From Osedax frankpressi (lineage: Eukaryota; Annelida; Polychaeta; Sabellida; Siboglinidae): a stretch of DNA of 64,000 bases. The position numbers and the translations under genes are program-made. The notes beneath the pieces were generated by a model. The model was not told the origin of the DNA, made no database searches, and saw nothing but the letters and a program-made list of their open reading frames with translations. Positions 26,848 through 42,213 of the stretch are shown one piece after another. Numbering within the stretch: the first letter of the stretch is position 1; each line of letters opens with the position of its first letter. The stretch lies in NCBI GenBank assembly GCA_964035775.1, contig OZ038315.1:18223080-18287079 (forward strand), given 5' to 3'.

Positions 26848-27236
26848 ATATTATATTGGTACATTTTTATTTTTGTATAAAATATAACTTTCAATATATT
26901 TCTATTCATTTGTATAATAGTTATTTAACATAATAAATGAGTATTTCGATACAAATTCTTGTAAGTATAGTATACTTTTGCTTGCATGTAATGCATACTT
27001 TGAAAACATTTCAAAAATACAATTACTGAAATAAAAACATTTCATATAATAAACTATAACAATTATAAAAGTAAATGCATGCGTTTATAATGCGCACATA
27101 AAACATTATGATAAAATCAGTTTTAAAGCAATCATAAAATTAAAAAAAAAAAAAGATATTGGATATGTTAAAAAGTAATATTTAAAGATATAAATGACTG
27201 TGTAGAAATATATACTTTTGGTAGTGTGATACCATA

Positions 27237-28217
27237 TTAATAAAAATGAGATTTAATATGCTTCTTTGGTAATATATAGGAATCATTTTTACCAACTAGA
27301 ATAATATTACTATAATTATTTGTTAGCGTAAAATAATAAACCATAGATGAAATAAAGAAGTATCTATTTAGATTAAATGCCTCGATGTGTCTTTTTTCAT
27401 ATTCCGATTTCATTTCACAGAAACTTAATTTTATTTTAATTCTTTTCAAAATTCTAATTAATCTCCCGCTGAATTCAGAATAAGGTAACATCTTTTTCGT
27501 ATAGTTGTACGATCTCGTGGTCTATCGATAAAATGTTAAATATAATGTAAATATAATATGCATAGCCTGGGGATTTCTATAATCTTAGTGATAATTTTAA
27601 ATAAAATGGATACGAACTGGTAGGTTAGGTACATAAATGTTATTATTGATGATTTCCAAGGCTCTGTCGGAATAAGTAACCTGCTAATTCATATTGTATT
27701 ATTGATGTTAGTTGTTCAGAATTGTATTAAGTTATGGAAAGAGAATATAAGTTTTAAATAATAAAACCATATTGAATTAATAGCAGAACATAATAAAAAC
27801 ATTACTTAATTAATTAATAACTATTTAAATTTCATTTTATAACCTCTTTAGATTTGTTGGATAAAGGTATTATATCGGATGATATATTCTGTAAATTATT
27901 ACTTACATTAAATAGAAAATATATATATATAAAGATTTTAGAATATTTTGAATGACCTTTTTAATTCCAGATTCAAATATGCAAATTCTTTCAAACGGTT
28001 TATTGAATTTCTTATATTTATTATACCACCATTTTCCATTAATCTCAACTAATGTTGCCAAGTTATACGTTGTTAAACGAGAACGGATTTTAATTGCGTC
28101 CAATACTATAAATTCAAATTCAGGATATTGTTCGTAGAATTGTCTCATCAATTCATTTTCATTAATATCTTTTTCATTCCATTCAATAATAGAATTGATA
28201 TTATTCAATATCGACCA
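27237..28217 (-). pseudogene. Antisense exon pair A/B, array unit 1 (unrecognised protein)
   Basis: Two reading frames point towards PGM2. Frame A (28217..27903) follows an acceptor-like ATTACAG and starts WSILNNINS with no ATG, so it looks like an internal exon. It contains QYPEFEFIVLDAIKIRSRL and NGKWWYNKYKKFNKPFERI, and a donor-like AAAAAG|GTCATT follows GIKK. Frame B (27491..27237) contains RLIRILKRIKIKLSF, EYEKRHIEAFNLNRYFF and NIILVGKNDSYILPKKH, then a stop. An acceptor-like ATCGATAG lies about 35 bases before its ATG. I do not recognise the family with confidence. Parts resemble from memory the two UEV-like regions of BABAM2/BRE (a QQY...SRL...LVE pattern in A, an EYEKRHIEAF...K(N/D) pattern in B), a weak lead only. 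No remaining exons are visible, so this is probably a gene fragment. This edge copy has W and M where inner copies have C and I. Confidence 0.45.
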
Positions 28218-29540
28218 CTGTAATGTTATGTAATCGTTAATAATATAGATAAATACATTAATAATACTTTAATTAAAAAAATCGTTAATAATATAATATA
28301 GATAAATACATTAATAATACTATTATTAAAATTATTTATATAAAATTCATTCTAAAAATAATATAGTAATGACTATTATTTTTTAAAAGCATGTTTATAT
28401 GATATTTATATGTTTTTAAGATACTATCAAAATTATTAAATACAAATAAATAAAACTGGTTGATAATTATTTGAAAGTAAATAATATGTAAAAACCTACC
28501 AATAATTCATATGTTTTATTTAAATACCTACACGATAATTCATGTGTAAAATGTTATAATTAATTATCATACATGATCATGGCAGATAACATATATGCTA
28601 TAATCGTAATTTATTCCTTTATAATAATTATTTAATATTATTTGATTAGCATAATAATTATTAGAGTAATATAACTTCGGTGTAATTAACAATTTAAAAC
28701 CCGCATGTTAAAAGATGGGATTTTATATAACAATTACATGCTTTTAAACTAGAAAACGTGAAATGTTTTCAACTCTAAATTAAAATAATAAGAATACTGA
28801 TCTAAAATATCAATAATATTGATCAATTTGATAGATTTAATTTTTTAAATTTAAATTGAAAAACCATCTGGGGAGAGTTCATGATGCAATATTTCGATTA
28901 GGTTTATTTGATCTTATATTGAATATTTTAAAATCCGTTTAAAATATTTCAATTTCATTTGACCTATTAAGACCACCTAGCGAGATTTTTTTAAAAGGTC
29001 AATAAATATTAAATTAATTTAATCTTGGCTTTAATTATATATTCGGATTAATATATAAAACCAAATACTCTTGTACATTTTAGAATACAATATGTTTTAT
29101 TAATACTCCATTGTCCAGTATAGTTAATTAAAATTATATAACTCATGACACATGAATTTATTTTTAAAGTATAATTTATTAAAATATATAGAATAAACTA
29201 ATATTTTAAGTTTGGTATAAATTTTATTACATAATAAGGAATAAGTTGGAGAATAAATAGTAAATTGGAAACATTTAAAATTCAATATATGATTTGCTTG
29301 TGTTTAAATAAGAGGGTTACCATTATAACATATATCATTATAATGACACATATACTATACAATTCTTATATCACAAGAGTTTTACATAACAATTTTATAT
29401 AACACTTATCACCCAAAATCTAATGTTATTTTTTTGAAAAATATATTGATTACATTTCTGTATATCACATTAAATTGTTAAATCAATTAAATAAGTACAA
29501 TTTTATATCATTTATACAGGTTCCTATCTTTCTTATACAA

Positions 29541-29913
29541 ACTATGCCAATTCAGAATGATAGTCAAATACATACGCCAATCGGTGTACGTTATACGTTG
29601 TAGTGCGTACAGTGTACGCCGTACAATGCACATTGTACGGTAACCACAATAACTAGTGACAAAGATTCCAAAATTAAGTATTACGCAGACATTATATCTA
29701 AAGACATGGAGTAAGTATTGTATATGAATTATTAATAATATGAATTATGTAATACTAATTTATCAAAGCATAATATCTATAGTATTTATAATATTAATAC
29801 ATTTTAGTGAAACAGAACTTGAACTTACTAAGAAATTAGATGATGTAGTTTCATCAATAGTCGAATACTTCTTTCAGCCATCTCTTAATCACTTGCAATC
29901 CAGATTATCTTAG
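29541..29913 (+). pseudogene. PGM2 exon 16/17 duplicate, copy 1
   Basis: Exon 16-like 29541..29710 and exon 17-like 29808..29913. The exon 16 copy is 39 bp longer than the original because of a GTAC-rich insertion, reads into an in-frame TAG (ACG TTG TAG), has lost the SGTEP part of the phosphate loop, and has CAA in place of the acceptor CAG. The exon 17 copy keeps its TTTTAG acceptor and an open frame to the stop, ending SRLS instead of SRLP. Confidence 0.9.
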
Positions 29914-30417
29914 AGCATAATAGTTTAGTCGACAACCTCAAATACTATCATTAATTATATTGTTAATGAAGTATTTTTATTGTTTATAAAATGCTTTTGT
30001 AATAATTAATATTATTTAATATATATTAAATAAAATATTATATTGGTACATTTTTATTTTTGTATAAAATATAACATTCAATATATTTATTTGTATAATA
30101 GTTATTTAACATAATAAAAGAGTATTTCGATGCTTAACAAATTCTTGTAAGTATAGTATACCTTTGCTTGCATGTAATGCATAATTAGAAAACATTTCAA
30201 AAATACAATTACTGAAATAAAACATTCCATAAAATAAACTAGAACAATTATAAAAGTAAATGCATGCGTTTATAATGCACACATACAACATTATGATAAA
30301 ATCAGTTTTAAAGCAATCATAAAATGTTAAAAAAAATATATTGGATATGTTAAAAAGTAATATTTAAAGATACAAATGAACTATGAAGAAATATTTACTT
30401 TTGATAGTGTGATCATA

Positions 30418-31398
30418 TTAATAAAAATTACATTTAATATGCTTCTTTGGTAATATATAGGAATCATTTTTACCAACTAGAATAATATTACTATAATTAT
30501 TTGTTAACGTAAAATAATAAACTATAGATGAAATAAAGAAGTATCTATTTAGATTAAATGCCTCGATGTGTCTTTTTTCATATTCCGATTTCATTTCACA
30601 GAAACTTAACTTTATTTTAATTCTTTTCAAAATTCTAATTAATCTCCCGCTGAATTCAGAATAAGGTAACATCTTTTTCGTATAGTTGTACGATCTCGTG
30701 GTCTATCGATACAATGTTAAATATAATGTAAATATAATATGCATAGCGTGGGGATTTCCATAATATTAGTGCTAATTTTAAATAAAATGGATACGAACTG
30801 GTAGGTTAGGTACATAAATGTTATTATTAATGATTTCCAAGGCTCTGTCGGAATAAGTAACCTGCTAATTCATATTGTATTATTGATGTTAGTTGTTCAG
30901 AATTGTATCAAGTTATGGAAAGAGAATATAAGTTTTAAATAATAAAACCATATTGAATTAATAGTAGAACATAATAAAAACATTACTTAATTAATTAATA
31001 ACTATTTAAATTTCATTTTATAACCTCTTTAGATTTGTTGGATACATGTATTATATCGGATGATATATTCTGTAAATTATTACTTAAATTAAATAGAAAA
31101 TATATATATATAAAGATTTTAGAATATTTTGAATGACCTTTTTAATTCCAGATTCAAATATGCAAATTCTTTCAAACGGTTTATTGAATTTCTTATATTT
31201 ATTATACCACCATTTTCCATTAATCTCAACTAATGTTGCCAAGTTATACGTTGTTAAATGAGAACGAATTTTAATTGCGTCCAATACTATAAATTCAAAT
31301 TCAGGATATTGTTGGTAGAATTGTCTCATCAATTCATTTTCATTAATATCTTTTTCATTACATTCAATAATAGAATTGATATTATTCAATATCGACCA
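30418..31398 (-). pseudogene. Antisense exon pair A/B, array unit 2
   Basis: Frame A 31398..31084, frame B 30672..30418, both open. Copy-specific changes: SSIVYYF for SSMVYYF and KCNFY at the end of B; SHL for SRL and CNEK for WNEK in A. Confidence 0.45.
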
Positions 31399-32708
31399 CT
31401 GTAATGTTATGTAATCGTTAATAATATAGATAAATATATTAATAATACTATAATTAAAAAAATCGTTAATAATATAATATAGATAAATACATTAATAATA
31501 CAATAATTAAAATTATTTATATAAAATTCATTTTAAAAATAATATACTCATGAATATATTAATTTTAAAAGCATGTTTATATTTTTTTAAGAAACTATCC
31601 AAATTATCAAATACAAATATGTAAAACTAGATGATAATTATTTGAAAGTAAATAATATATAAAAACCTACTAATAATTCATATGTTTTATTTAAATTCCT
31701 ACATAATAATTGATGTTTAAAATTTTAAAATTAATTATCATACATGATCATGGCAGATAACATATATGCGATAATCGTAATTTATTCATTTATAATAATT
31801 ATTTAATATTATTTGATTAGTATAATAATTATTAGAGTAATATAACTTCGGTGTAATTAACAATTTAAAAACCGCATGTTAAAAGATGGGATTTTATATA
31901 ACAATGACATGCTTTTAAACTAGAAAATGTGAAATGTTTTTAACTCTAAATTAAAATAATAAGAATAATGATCTAAAATATCAATAATATAAATCAATTT
32001 GATAGATTTAATTTTTTAATTTTAAATTGAAAAACCATCTGTGGAGAGTTCATGATGCAATATTTAGATTAGGTTTATTTGATCTTATATTGAATATTTT
32101 AAAATATTTCAATTTCATTTGACCTATTAAGACCACCTACCGAGATTTTTTTAAAAGGTCAATAAATATTAAATTAATTTAATCTTGGCTTTAATTATAT
32201 ATTCGGATTAATATATAAAACCAAATACTCTTGTACATTTTAGAATACAATATGTTTTATTAATACTCCATTGTCCAGTATAGTTAATTAAAATTATATA
32301 ACTCATGACACATGAATTTATTTTTAAAGTATAATTTATTAAAATATATAGAATAAACTAATATTTTAAGTTTGATATAAATTTTATTACATAAGGAATA
32401 AGTTGGAGAATAAATAGTAAATTGGAAACATTTAAAATTCAATATATGATTTGCTTGTGTTTAAATAAGAGGGTTACCATTATAACATATATCATTATAA
32501 TGATACATATACTATACAATTCTTATATCACAAGAGTTTTACATAAGAATTTTATATAACACTTATCACCCAAAATCTAATGTTATTTTTTTGAAAAATA
32601 TATTGATTACATTTCTGTATATCACATTAAATTGTTAAATCAATTAAATAAGTACAATTTTTATATCATTTATACAGGTTCCTATCTTTCTTATACAAAC
32701 TGATACAA

Positions 32709-33081
32709 ACTATGCCAATTCAGAATGATAGTCAAATGCATACGCCAATCGGTGTACATTATACGTTGTAGTGCTTACGGTGTACGCCGTACAATGTACA
32801 TTGTACGGTAACCATAAGAACTATTGACAAATATTCCAAAGTTAAGTATTACGCAGACATTATATCTAAAGACATGGAGTAAGTATTGTATATGAATTAT
32901 TAATAATATGAATTATGTAATACTAATTTATCAAAGCATAATATCTATAGTATTTATAATATTAATACATTTTAGTGAAACAGAACTTGAATTTACTAAG
33001 AAATTAGATGATGTAGTTTCATCAATAGTCGAATACTTCTTTCAGCCATCTCTTAATCACTTGCAATCTAGATTATCTTAG
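32709..33081 (+). pseudogene. PGM2 exon 16/17 duplicate, copy 2
   Basis: Exon 16-like 32709..32878, exon 17-like 32976..33081. A 10-bp duplication (ACTGATACAA) precedes the exon 16 copy. The exon 17 copy has ELEF for ELEL. Confidence 0.9.
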
Positions 33082-33592
33082 AGCATAATAGTGTAGTCTT
33101 TAACCTCAAATGCCATCATTAATTATATTGTTAACGAAGTATTTTATTGTTTATAAAATGCTTTTGTAATAATTAATATTATTTAATATATATTAAATAA
33201 AATATTATATTGGTACATTTTTATTTTTGTATAAAATATAACATTCAATATATTTATATTCATTTGTATACTAGTTATTTAACATAATAAAAGAGTATTT
33301 CGATGCTTAACAAATTCTTGTAAGTATAGTATACATTTGCTTGCATGTAATGCATACTTAGAAAACATTTCAAAAATACAATTACTGAAATAAAAACATT
33401 TCATAAAATAAACTATAACAATTATAAAAGTAAATGCATGCATTTATAATGCACACATAAAACATTATGATAAAATCAGTTTTAAAGTAATCATAAAATG
33501 TTAAAAAAAAATATATTGGATATGTTAAAAAGTAATATTTAAAGATACAAATGAACTGTGAAGAAATATTTACTTTTGATAGTGTGATCATA

Positions 33593-34569
33593 TTAATAAA
33601 AATGACATTTAATATGCTTCTTTGGTAATATATAGGAATCATTTTTACCAACTAGAATAATATTACTATAATTATTTGTTAACGTAAAATAATAAACCAT
33701 AGATGAAATAAAGAAGTATCTATTTAGATTAAATGCCTCGATGTGTCTTTTTTCATATTCCGATTTCATTTCACAGAAACTTAACTTTATTTTAATTCTT
33801 TTCAAAATTCTAATTAGTCTCCCGCTGAATTCAGAATAAGGTAACATCTTTTTCGTATAGTTGTACGATCTCGTGGTCTATCGATACAATGTTAAATATA
33901 ATGTAAATATAATATTCATAGCGTTGGGATTTCCATAATATTAGTGATAATTTTAAATAAAATGGATACGAACTGGTAGGTTAGGTACATAAATGTTATT
34001 ATTGATGATTTCCAAGGCTCTGTCGGAATAAGTAACCTGCTAATTCATATTGTATTATTGATGTTAGTTGTTCAGTATTGTATCAAGTTATGGAAAGAGA
34101 ATATAAGTTTTAAATAATAAAACCATATTGAATTAATAGTAGAACATAATAAAAACATTACTTAATTAATAACTATTTAAATATAATTTTATAACCTCTT
34201 TAGATTTGTTGGATAAATGTATTATATCGGATGATATATTCTGTAAATTATTACTTAAATTAAATAGAAAATATATATATATAAAGATTTTAGAATATTT
34301 TGAATGACCTTTTTAATTCCAGATTCAAATATGCAAATTCTTTCAAACGGTTTATTGAATTTCTTATATTTATTATACCACCATTTTCCATTAATCTCAA
34401 CTAATGTTGCCAAGTTATACGTTGTTAAATGAGAACGAATTTTAATTGCGTCCAATACTATAAATTCAAATTCAGGATATTGTTGGTAGAATTGTCTCAT
34501 CAATTCATTTTCATTAATATCTTTTTCATTACATTCAATAATAGAATTGATATTATTCAATATCGACCA
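33593..34569 (-). pseudogene. Antisense exon pair A/B, array unit 3
   Basis: Frame A 34569..34255, frame B 33847..33593, both open. Proteins appear identical to those of units 6 and 8 (SHL in A, KCHFY in B). A 4-bp difference in the ATTAATTAATAACT stretch and an AATATAATTTTAT variant are also shared with units 6 and 8. Confidence 0.45.
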
Positions 34570-35871
34570 CTGTAATGTTATGTAATCGTTAATAATATAG
34601 ATAAATATATTAATAATACTATAATTAAAAAAATCGTTAATAATATAATATAGATAAATACATTAATAATACAATAATTAAAATTATTTATATAAAATTC
34701 ATTTTAAAAATAATATACTCATGAATATATTAATTTTAAAAGCATGTTTATATTTTTTTAAGAAACTATCCAAATTATCAAATACAAATATGTAAAACTA
34801 GATGATAATTATTTGAAAGTAAATAATATATAAAAACCTACTAATAATTCATATGTTTTATTTAAATTCCTACATAATAATTGATGTTTAAAATTTTAAA
34901 ATTAATTATCATACATGATCATGGCAGATAACATATATGCTATAATCGTAATTTATTCATTTATAATAATTATTTAATATTATTTGATTAGTATAATAAT
35001 TATTAGAGTAATATAACTTCGGTGTAATTAACAATTTAAAACCCGCATGTTAAAAGATGGGATTTTATATAACAATGACATGCTTTTAAACTAGAAAATG
35101 TGAAATGTTTTTAACTCTAAATTAAAATAATAAGAATAATGATCTAAAATATCAATAATATAAATCAATTTGATAGATTTAATTTTTTAATTTTAAATTG
35201 AAAAACCATCTGGGGAGAGTTCATGATGCAATATTTAGATTAGGTTTATTTGATCTTATATTGAATATTTTAAAATATTTCAATTTCATTTGACCTATTA
35301 AGACCACCTACCGAGATTTTTTTAAAAGGTCAATAAATATTAAATTAATTTAATCTTGGCTTTAATTATATATTCGGATTAATATATAAAACCAAATACT
35401 CTTGTACATTTTAGAATACAATATGTTTTATTAATACTCCATTGTCCAGTATAGTTAATTAAAATTATATAACTCATGACACATGAATTTATTTTTAAAG
35501 TATAATTTATTAAAATATATAGAATAAACTAATATTTTAAGTTTGGTATAAATTTTATTACATAAGGAATAAGTTGGAGAATAAATAGTAAATTGGAAAC
35601 ATTTAAAATTCAATATATGATTTGCTTGTGTTTAAATAAGAGGGTTACCATTATAACATATATCATTATAATGATACATATACTATACAATTCTTATATC
35701 ACAAGAGTTTTACATAAGAATTTTATATAACACTTATCACCCAAAATCTAATGTTATTTTTTTGAAAAATATATTGATTACATTTCTGTATATCACATTA
35801 AATTGTTAAATCAATTAAATAAGTACAATTTCTTTATATCATTTATACAGGTTCCTATCTTTCTTATACAC

Positions 35872-36244
35872 ACTATGCTAATTCAGAATGATAGTCAAAT
35901 GCATACGCCAATCGGTGTACATTATACGTTGTAGTGCTTACAGTGTACGCCGTACAATGTACATTGTACGGTAACCATAATAACTAGTGACAAAGATTCC
36001 AAAGTTAAGTATTACGCAGACATTATATCTAAAGACATGGAGTAAGTATTGTATATGAATTATTAATAATATGAATTATGTAATACTAATTTATCAAAGC
36101 ATAATATCTATAGTATTTATAATATTAATACATTTTAGTGAAACAGAACTTGAACTTACTAAGAAATTAGATGATGTAGTTTCATCAATAGTCGAATACT
36201 TCTTTCAGCCATCTCTTAATCACTTGCAATCCAGATTATCTTAG
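35872..36244 (+). pseudogene. PGM2 exon 16/17 duplicate, copy 3
   Basis: Exon 16-like 35872..36041, exon 17-like 36139..36244. ELEL is retained. The exon 16 copy reads ATGCTA where the others read ATGCCA. Confidence 0.9.
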
Positions 36245-36750
36245 AGCATAATAGTTTAGTCGACAACCTCAAATACTATCATTAATTATATTGTTAATGA
36301 AGTATTTTTATTGTTTATAAAATGCTTTTGTAATAATTAATATTATTTAATATATATTAAATAAAATATTATATTGGTACATTTTTATTTTTGTATAAAA
36401 TATAAAATTCAATATATTTATTTGTATAATAGTTATTTAACATAATAAAAGAGTATTTCGATGCTTAACAAATTCTTGTAAGTATAGTATACCTTTGCTT
36501 GCATGTAATGCATACTTAGAAAACATTTCAAAAATACAATTACTGAAATAAAAACATTTCATAAAATAAACTATAACAATTATAAAAGTAAATGCATGCA
36601 TTTATAATGCACACATAAAACATTATGATAAAATCAGTTTTAAAGCAATCATAAAATGTTAAAAAAAAAGATATTGGATATGTTAAAAAGTAATATTTAA
36701 AGATACAAATGAACTGTGAAGAAATATTTACTTTTGATAGTGTGCTCATA

Positions 36751-37731
36751 TTAATAAAAATGACATTTAATATGCTTCTTTGGTAATATATAGGAATCAT
36801 TTTTACCAACTAGAATAATATTACTATAATTATTTGTTAACGTAAAATAATAAACCATAGATGAAATAAAGAAGTATCTATTTAGATTAAATGCCTCGAT
36901 GTGTCTTTTTTCATATTCCGATTTCATTTCACAGAAACTTAACTTTATTTTAATTCTTTTCAAAATTCTAATTAGTCTCCCGCTGAATTCAGAATAAGGT
37001 AACATCTTTTTCGTATAGTTGTACGATCTCGTGGTCTATCGATACAATGTTAAATATAATGTAAATATAATATTCATAGCGTTGGGATTTCCATAATATT
37101 AGTGATAATTTTAAATAAAATGGATACGAACTGGTAGGTTAGGTACATAAATGTTATTATTGATGATTTCCAAGGCTCTGTCGGAAAAAGTAACCTGCTA
37201 ATTCATATTGTATTATTGATGTTAGTTGTTCAGTATTGTATCAAGTTATGGAAAGAGAATATAAGTTTTAAATAATAAAACCATATTGAATTAATAGTAG
37301 AACATAATAAAAACATTACTTAATTAATTAATAACTATTTAAATTTCATTTTATAACCTCTTTAGATTTGTTGGATAAATGTATTATATCGGATGATATA
37401 TTCTGTAAATTATTACTTAAATTAAATAGAAAATATATATATATAAAGATTTTAGAATATTTTGAATGACCTTTTTAATTCCAGATTCAAATATGCAAAT
37501 TCTTTCAAACGGTTTATTGAATTTCTTATATTTATTATACCACCATTTTCCATTAATCTCAACTAATGTTGCCAAGTTATACGTTGTTAAACGAGAACGA
37601 ATTTTAATTGCGTCCAATACTATAAATTCAAATTCAGGATATTGTTGGTAGAATTGTCTCATCAATTCATTTTCATTAATATCTTTTTCATTACATTCAA
37701 TAATAGAATTGATATTATTCAATATCGACCA
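36751..37731 (-). pseudogene. Antisense exon pair A/B, array unit 4
   Basis: Frame A 37731..37417 (SRL, CNEK), frame B 37005..36751. Almost the same as unit 5, including the GGAAAAAG variant upstream of B. Confidence 0.45.
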
Positions 37732-39041
37732 CTGTAATGTTATGTAATCGTTAATAATATAGATAAATATATTAATAATACTATAATTAAAAAAATCGTT
37801 AATAATATAATATAGATAAATACATTAATAATACAATAATTAAAATTATTTATATAAAATTCATTTTAAAAATAATATACTCATGAATATATTAATTTTA
37901 AAAGCATGTTTATATTTTTTTAAGAAACTATCCAAATTATCAAATACAAATATGTAAAACTAGATGATAATTATTTGAAAGTAAATAATATATAAAAACC
38001 TACTAATAATTCATATGTTTTATTTAAATTCCTACATAATAATTGATGTTTAAAATTTTAAAATTAATTATCATACATGATCATGGCAGATAACATATAT
38101 GCGATAATCGTAATTTATTCATTTATAATAATTATTTAATATTATTTGATTAGTATAATAATTATTAGAGTAATATAACTTCGGTGTAATTAACAATTTA
38201 AAAACCGCATGTTAAAAGATGGGATTTTATATAACAATGACATGCTTTTAAACTAGAAAATGTGAAATGTTTTTAACTCTAAATTAAAATAATAAGAATA
38301 ATGATCTAAAATATCAATAATATAAATCAATTTGATAGATTTAATTTTTTAATTTTAAATTGAAAAACCATCTGGGGAGAGTTCATGATGCAATATTTAG
38401 ATTAGGTTTATTTGATCTTATATTGAATATTTTAAAATATTTCAATTTCATTTGACCTATTAAGAACACCTACCGAGATTTTTTTAAAAGGTCAATAAAT
38501 ATTAAATTAATTTAATCTTGGCTTTAATTATATATTCGGATTAATATATAAAACCAAATACTCTTGTACATTTTAGAATACAATATGTTTTATTAATACT
38601 CCATTGTCCAGTATAGTTAATTAAAATTATATAACTCATGACACATGAATTTATTTTTAAAGTATAATTTATTAAAATATATAGAATAAACTAATATTTT
38701 AAGTTTGGTATAAATTTTATTACATAAGGAATAAGTTGGAGAATAAATAGTAAATTGGAAACATTTAAAATTCAATATATGATTTGCTTGTGTTTAAATA
38801 AGAGGGTTACCATTATAACATATATCATTATAATGATACATATACTATACAATTCTTATATCACAAGAGTTTTACATAAGAATTTTATATAACACTTATC
38901 ACCCAAAATCTAATGTTATTTTTTTGAAAAATATATTGATTACATTTCTGTATATCACATTAAATTGTTAAATCAATTAAATAAGTACAATTTTTATATC
39001 ATTTATACAGGTTCCTATCTTTCTTATACAAACTGATACAA

Positions 39042-39414
39042 ACTATGCCAATTCAGAATGATAGTCAAATGCGTACGCCAATCGGTGTACATTATACGTT
39101 GTAGTGCTTACGGTGTACGCCGTACAATGTACATTGTACGGTAACCATAAGAACTATTGACAAATATTCCAAAGTTAAGTATTACGCAGACATTATATCT
39201 AAAGACATGGAGTAAGTATTGTATATGAATTATTAATAATATGAATTATGTAATACTAATTTATCAAAGCATAATATCTATAGTATTTATAATATTAATA
39301 CATTTTAGTGAAACAGAACTTGAATTTACTAAGAAATTAGATGATGTAGTTTCATCAATAGTCGAATACTTCTTTCAGCCATCTCTTAATCACTTGCAAT
39401 CCAGATTATCTTAG
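39042..39414 (+). pseudogene. PGM2 exon 16/17 duplicate, copy 4
   Basis: Exon 16-like 39042..39211, exon 17-like 39309..39414. Carries the 10-bp upstream duplication and ELEF. GCGTACGCC replaces GCATACGCC in the inserted segment. Confidence 0.9.
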
Positions 39415-39920
39415 AGCATAATAGTTTAGTCGACAACCTCAAATACTATCATTAATTATATTGTTAATGAAGTATTTTTATTGTTTATAAAATGCTTTTG
39501 TAATAATTAATATTATTTAATATATATTAAATAAAATATTATATTGGTACATTTTTATTTTTGTATAAAATATAAAATTCAATATATTTATTTGTATAAT
39601 AGTTATTTAACATAATAAAAGAGTATTTCGATGCTTAACAAATTCTTGTAAGTATAGTATACCTTTGCTTGCATGTAATGCATACTTAGAAAACATTTCA
39701 AAAATACAATTACTGAAATAAAAACATTTCATAAAATAAACTATAACAATTATAAAAGTAAATGCATGCATTTATAATGCACACATAAAACATTATGATA
39801 AAATCAGTTTTAAAGCAATCATAAAATGTTAAAAAAAAAGATATTGGATATGTTAAAAAGTAATATTTAAAGATACAAATGAACTGTGAAGAAATATTTA
39901 CTTTTGATAGTGTGCTCATA

Positions 39921-40901
39921 TTAATAAAAATGACATTTAATATGCTTCTTTGGTAATATATAGGAATCATTTTTACCAACTAGAATAATATTACTATAAT
40001 TATTTGTTAACGTAAAATAATAAACCATAGATGAAATAAAGAAGTATCTATTTAGATTAAATGCCTCGATGTGTCTTTTTTCATATTCCGATTTCATTTC
40101 ACAGAAACTTAACTTTATTTTAATTCTTTTCAAAATTCTAATTAGTCTCCCGCTGAATTCAGAATAAGGTAACATCTTTTTCGTATAGTTGTACGATCTC
40201 GTGGTCTATCGATACAATGTTAAATATAATGTAAATATAATATTCATAGCGTTGGGATTTCCATAATATTAGTGATAATTTTAAATAAAATGGATACGAA
40301 CTGGTAGGTTAGGTACATAAATGTTATTATTGATGATTTCCAAGGCTCTGTCGGAAAAAGTAACCTGCTAATTCATATTGTATTATTGATGTTAGTTGTT
40401 CAGTATTGAATCAAGTTATGGAAAGAGAATATAAGTTTTAAATAATAAAACCATATTGAATTAATAGTAGAACATAATAAAAACATTACTTAATTAATTA
40501 ATAACTATTTAAATTTCATTTTATAACCTCTTTAGATTTGTTGGATAAATGTATTATATCGGATGATATATTCTGTAAATTATTACTTAAATTAAATAGA
40601 AAATATATATATATAAAGATTTTAGAATATTTTGAATGACCTTTTTAATTCCAGATTCAAATATGCAAATTCTTTCAAACGGTTTATTGAATTTCTTATA
40701 TTTATTATACCACCATTTTCCATTAATCTCAACTAATGTTGCCAAGTTATACGTTGTTAAACGAGAACGAATTTTAATTGCGTCCAATACTATAAATTCA
40801 AATTCAGGATATTGTTGGTAGAATTGTCTCATCAATTCATTTTCATTAATATCTTTTTCATTACATTCAATAATAGAATTGATATTATTCAATATCGACC
40901 A
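39921..40901 (-). pseudogene. Antisense exon pair A/B, array unit 5
   Basis: Frame A 40901..40587, frame B 40175..39921, both open. Near-identical sister of unit 4. Confidence 0.45.
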
Positions 40902-42213
40902 CTGTAATGTTATGTAATCGTTAATAATATAGATAAATATATTAATAATACTATAATTAAAAAAATCGTTAATAATATAATATAGATAAATACATTAATA
41001 ATACAATAATTAAAATTATTTATATAAAATTCATTTTAAAAATAATATACTCATGAATATATTAATTTTAAAAGCATGTTTATATTTTTTTAAGAAACTA
41101 TCCAAATTATCATATACAAATATGTAAAACTAGATGATAATTATTTGAAAGTAAATAATATATAAAAACCTACTAATAATTCATATGTTTTATTTAAATT
41201 CCTACATAATAATTGATGTTTAAAATTTTAAAATTAATTATCATACATGATCATGGCAGATAACATATATGCGATAATCGTAATTTATTCATTTATAATA
41301 ATTATTTAATATTATTTGATTAGTATAATAATTATTAGAGTAATATAACTTCGGTGTAATTAACAATTTAAAAACCGCATGTTAAAAGATGGGATTTTAT
41401 ATAACAATGACATGCTTTTAAACTAGAAAATGTGAAATGTTTTTAACTCTAAATTAAAATAATAAGAATAATGATCTAAAATATCAATAATATAAATCAA
41501 TTTGATAGATTTAATTTTTTAATTTTAAATTGAAAAACCATCTGGGTAGAGTTCATGATGCAATATTTAGATTAGGTTTATTTGATCTTATATTGAATAT
41601 TTTAAAATATTTCAATTTCATTTGACCTATTAAGAACACCTACCGAGATTTTTTTAAAAGGTCAATAAATATTAAATTAATTTAATCTTGGCTTTAATTA
41701 TATATTCGGATTAATATATAAAACCAAATACTCTTGTACATTTTAGAATACAATATGTTTTATTAATACTCCATTGTCCAGTATAGTTAATTAAAATTAT
41801 ATAACTCATGACACATGAATTTATTTTTAAAGTATAATTTATTAAAATATATAGAATAAACTAATATTTTAAGTTTGGTATAAATTTTATTACATAAGGA
41901 ATAAGTTGGAGAATAAATAGTAAATTGGAAACATTTAAAATTCAATATATGATTTGCTTGTGTTTAAATAAGAGGGTTACCATTATAACATATATCATTA
42001 TAATGATACATATACTATACAATTCTTATATCACAAGAGTTTTACATAAGAATTTTATATAACACTTATCACCCAAAATCTAATGTTATTTTTTTGAAAA
42101 ATATATTGATTACATTTCTGTATATCACATTAAATTGTTAAATCAATTAAATAAGTACAATTTCTTTATATCATTTATACAGGTTCCTATCTTTCTTATA
42201 CAAACTGATACAA

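Noticed and set aside
27952-28137. 61-codon + frame repeated in several units
   Set aside because: It lies opposite antisense frame A and is lost in units where a single change breaks it; a shadow of frame A.
33382-33651. 89-codon frame repeated downstream of frame B in several units
   Set aside because: It overlaps frame B's 3' flank in another frame, is broken in other units and is mostly low-complexity hydrophobic AT-driven sequence.
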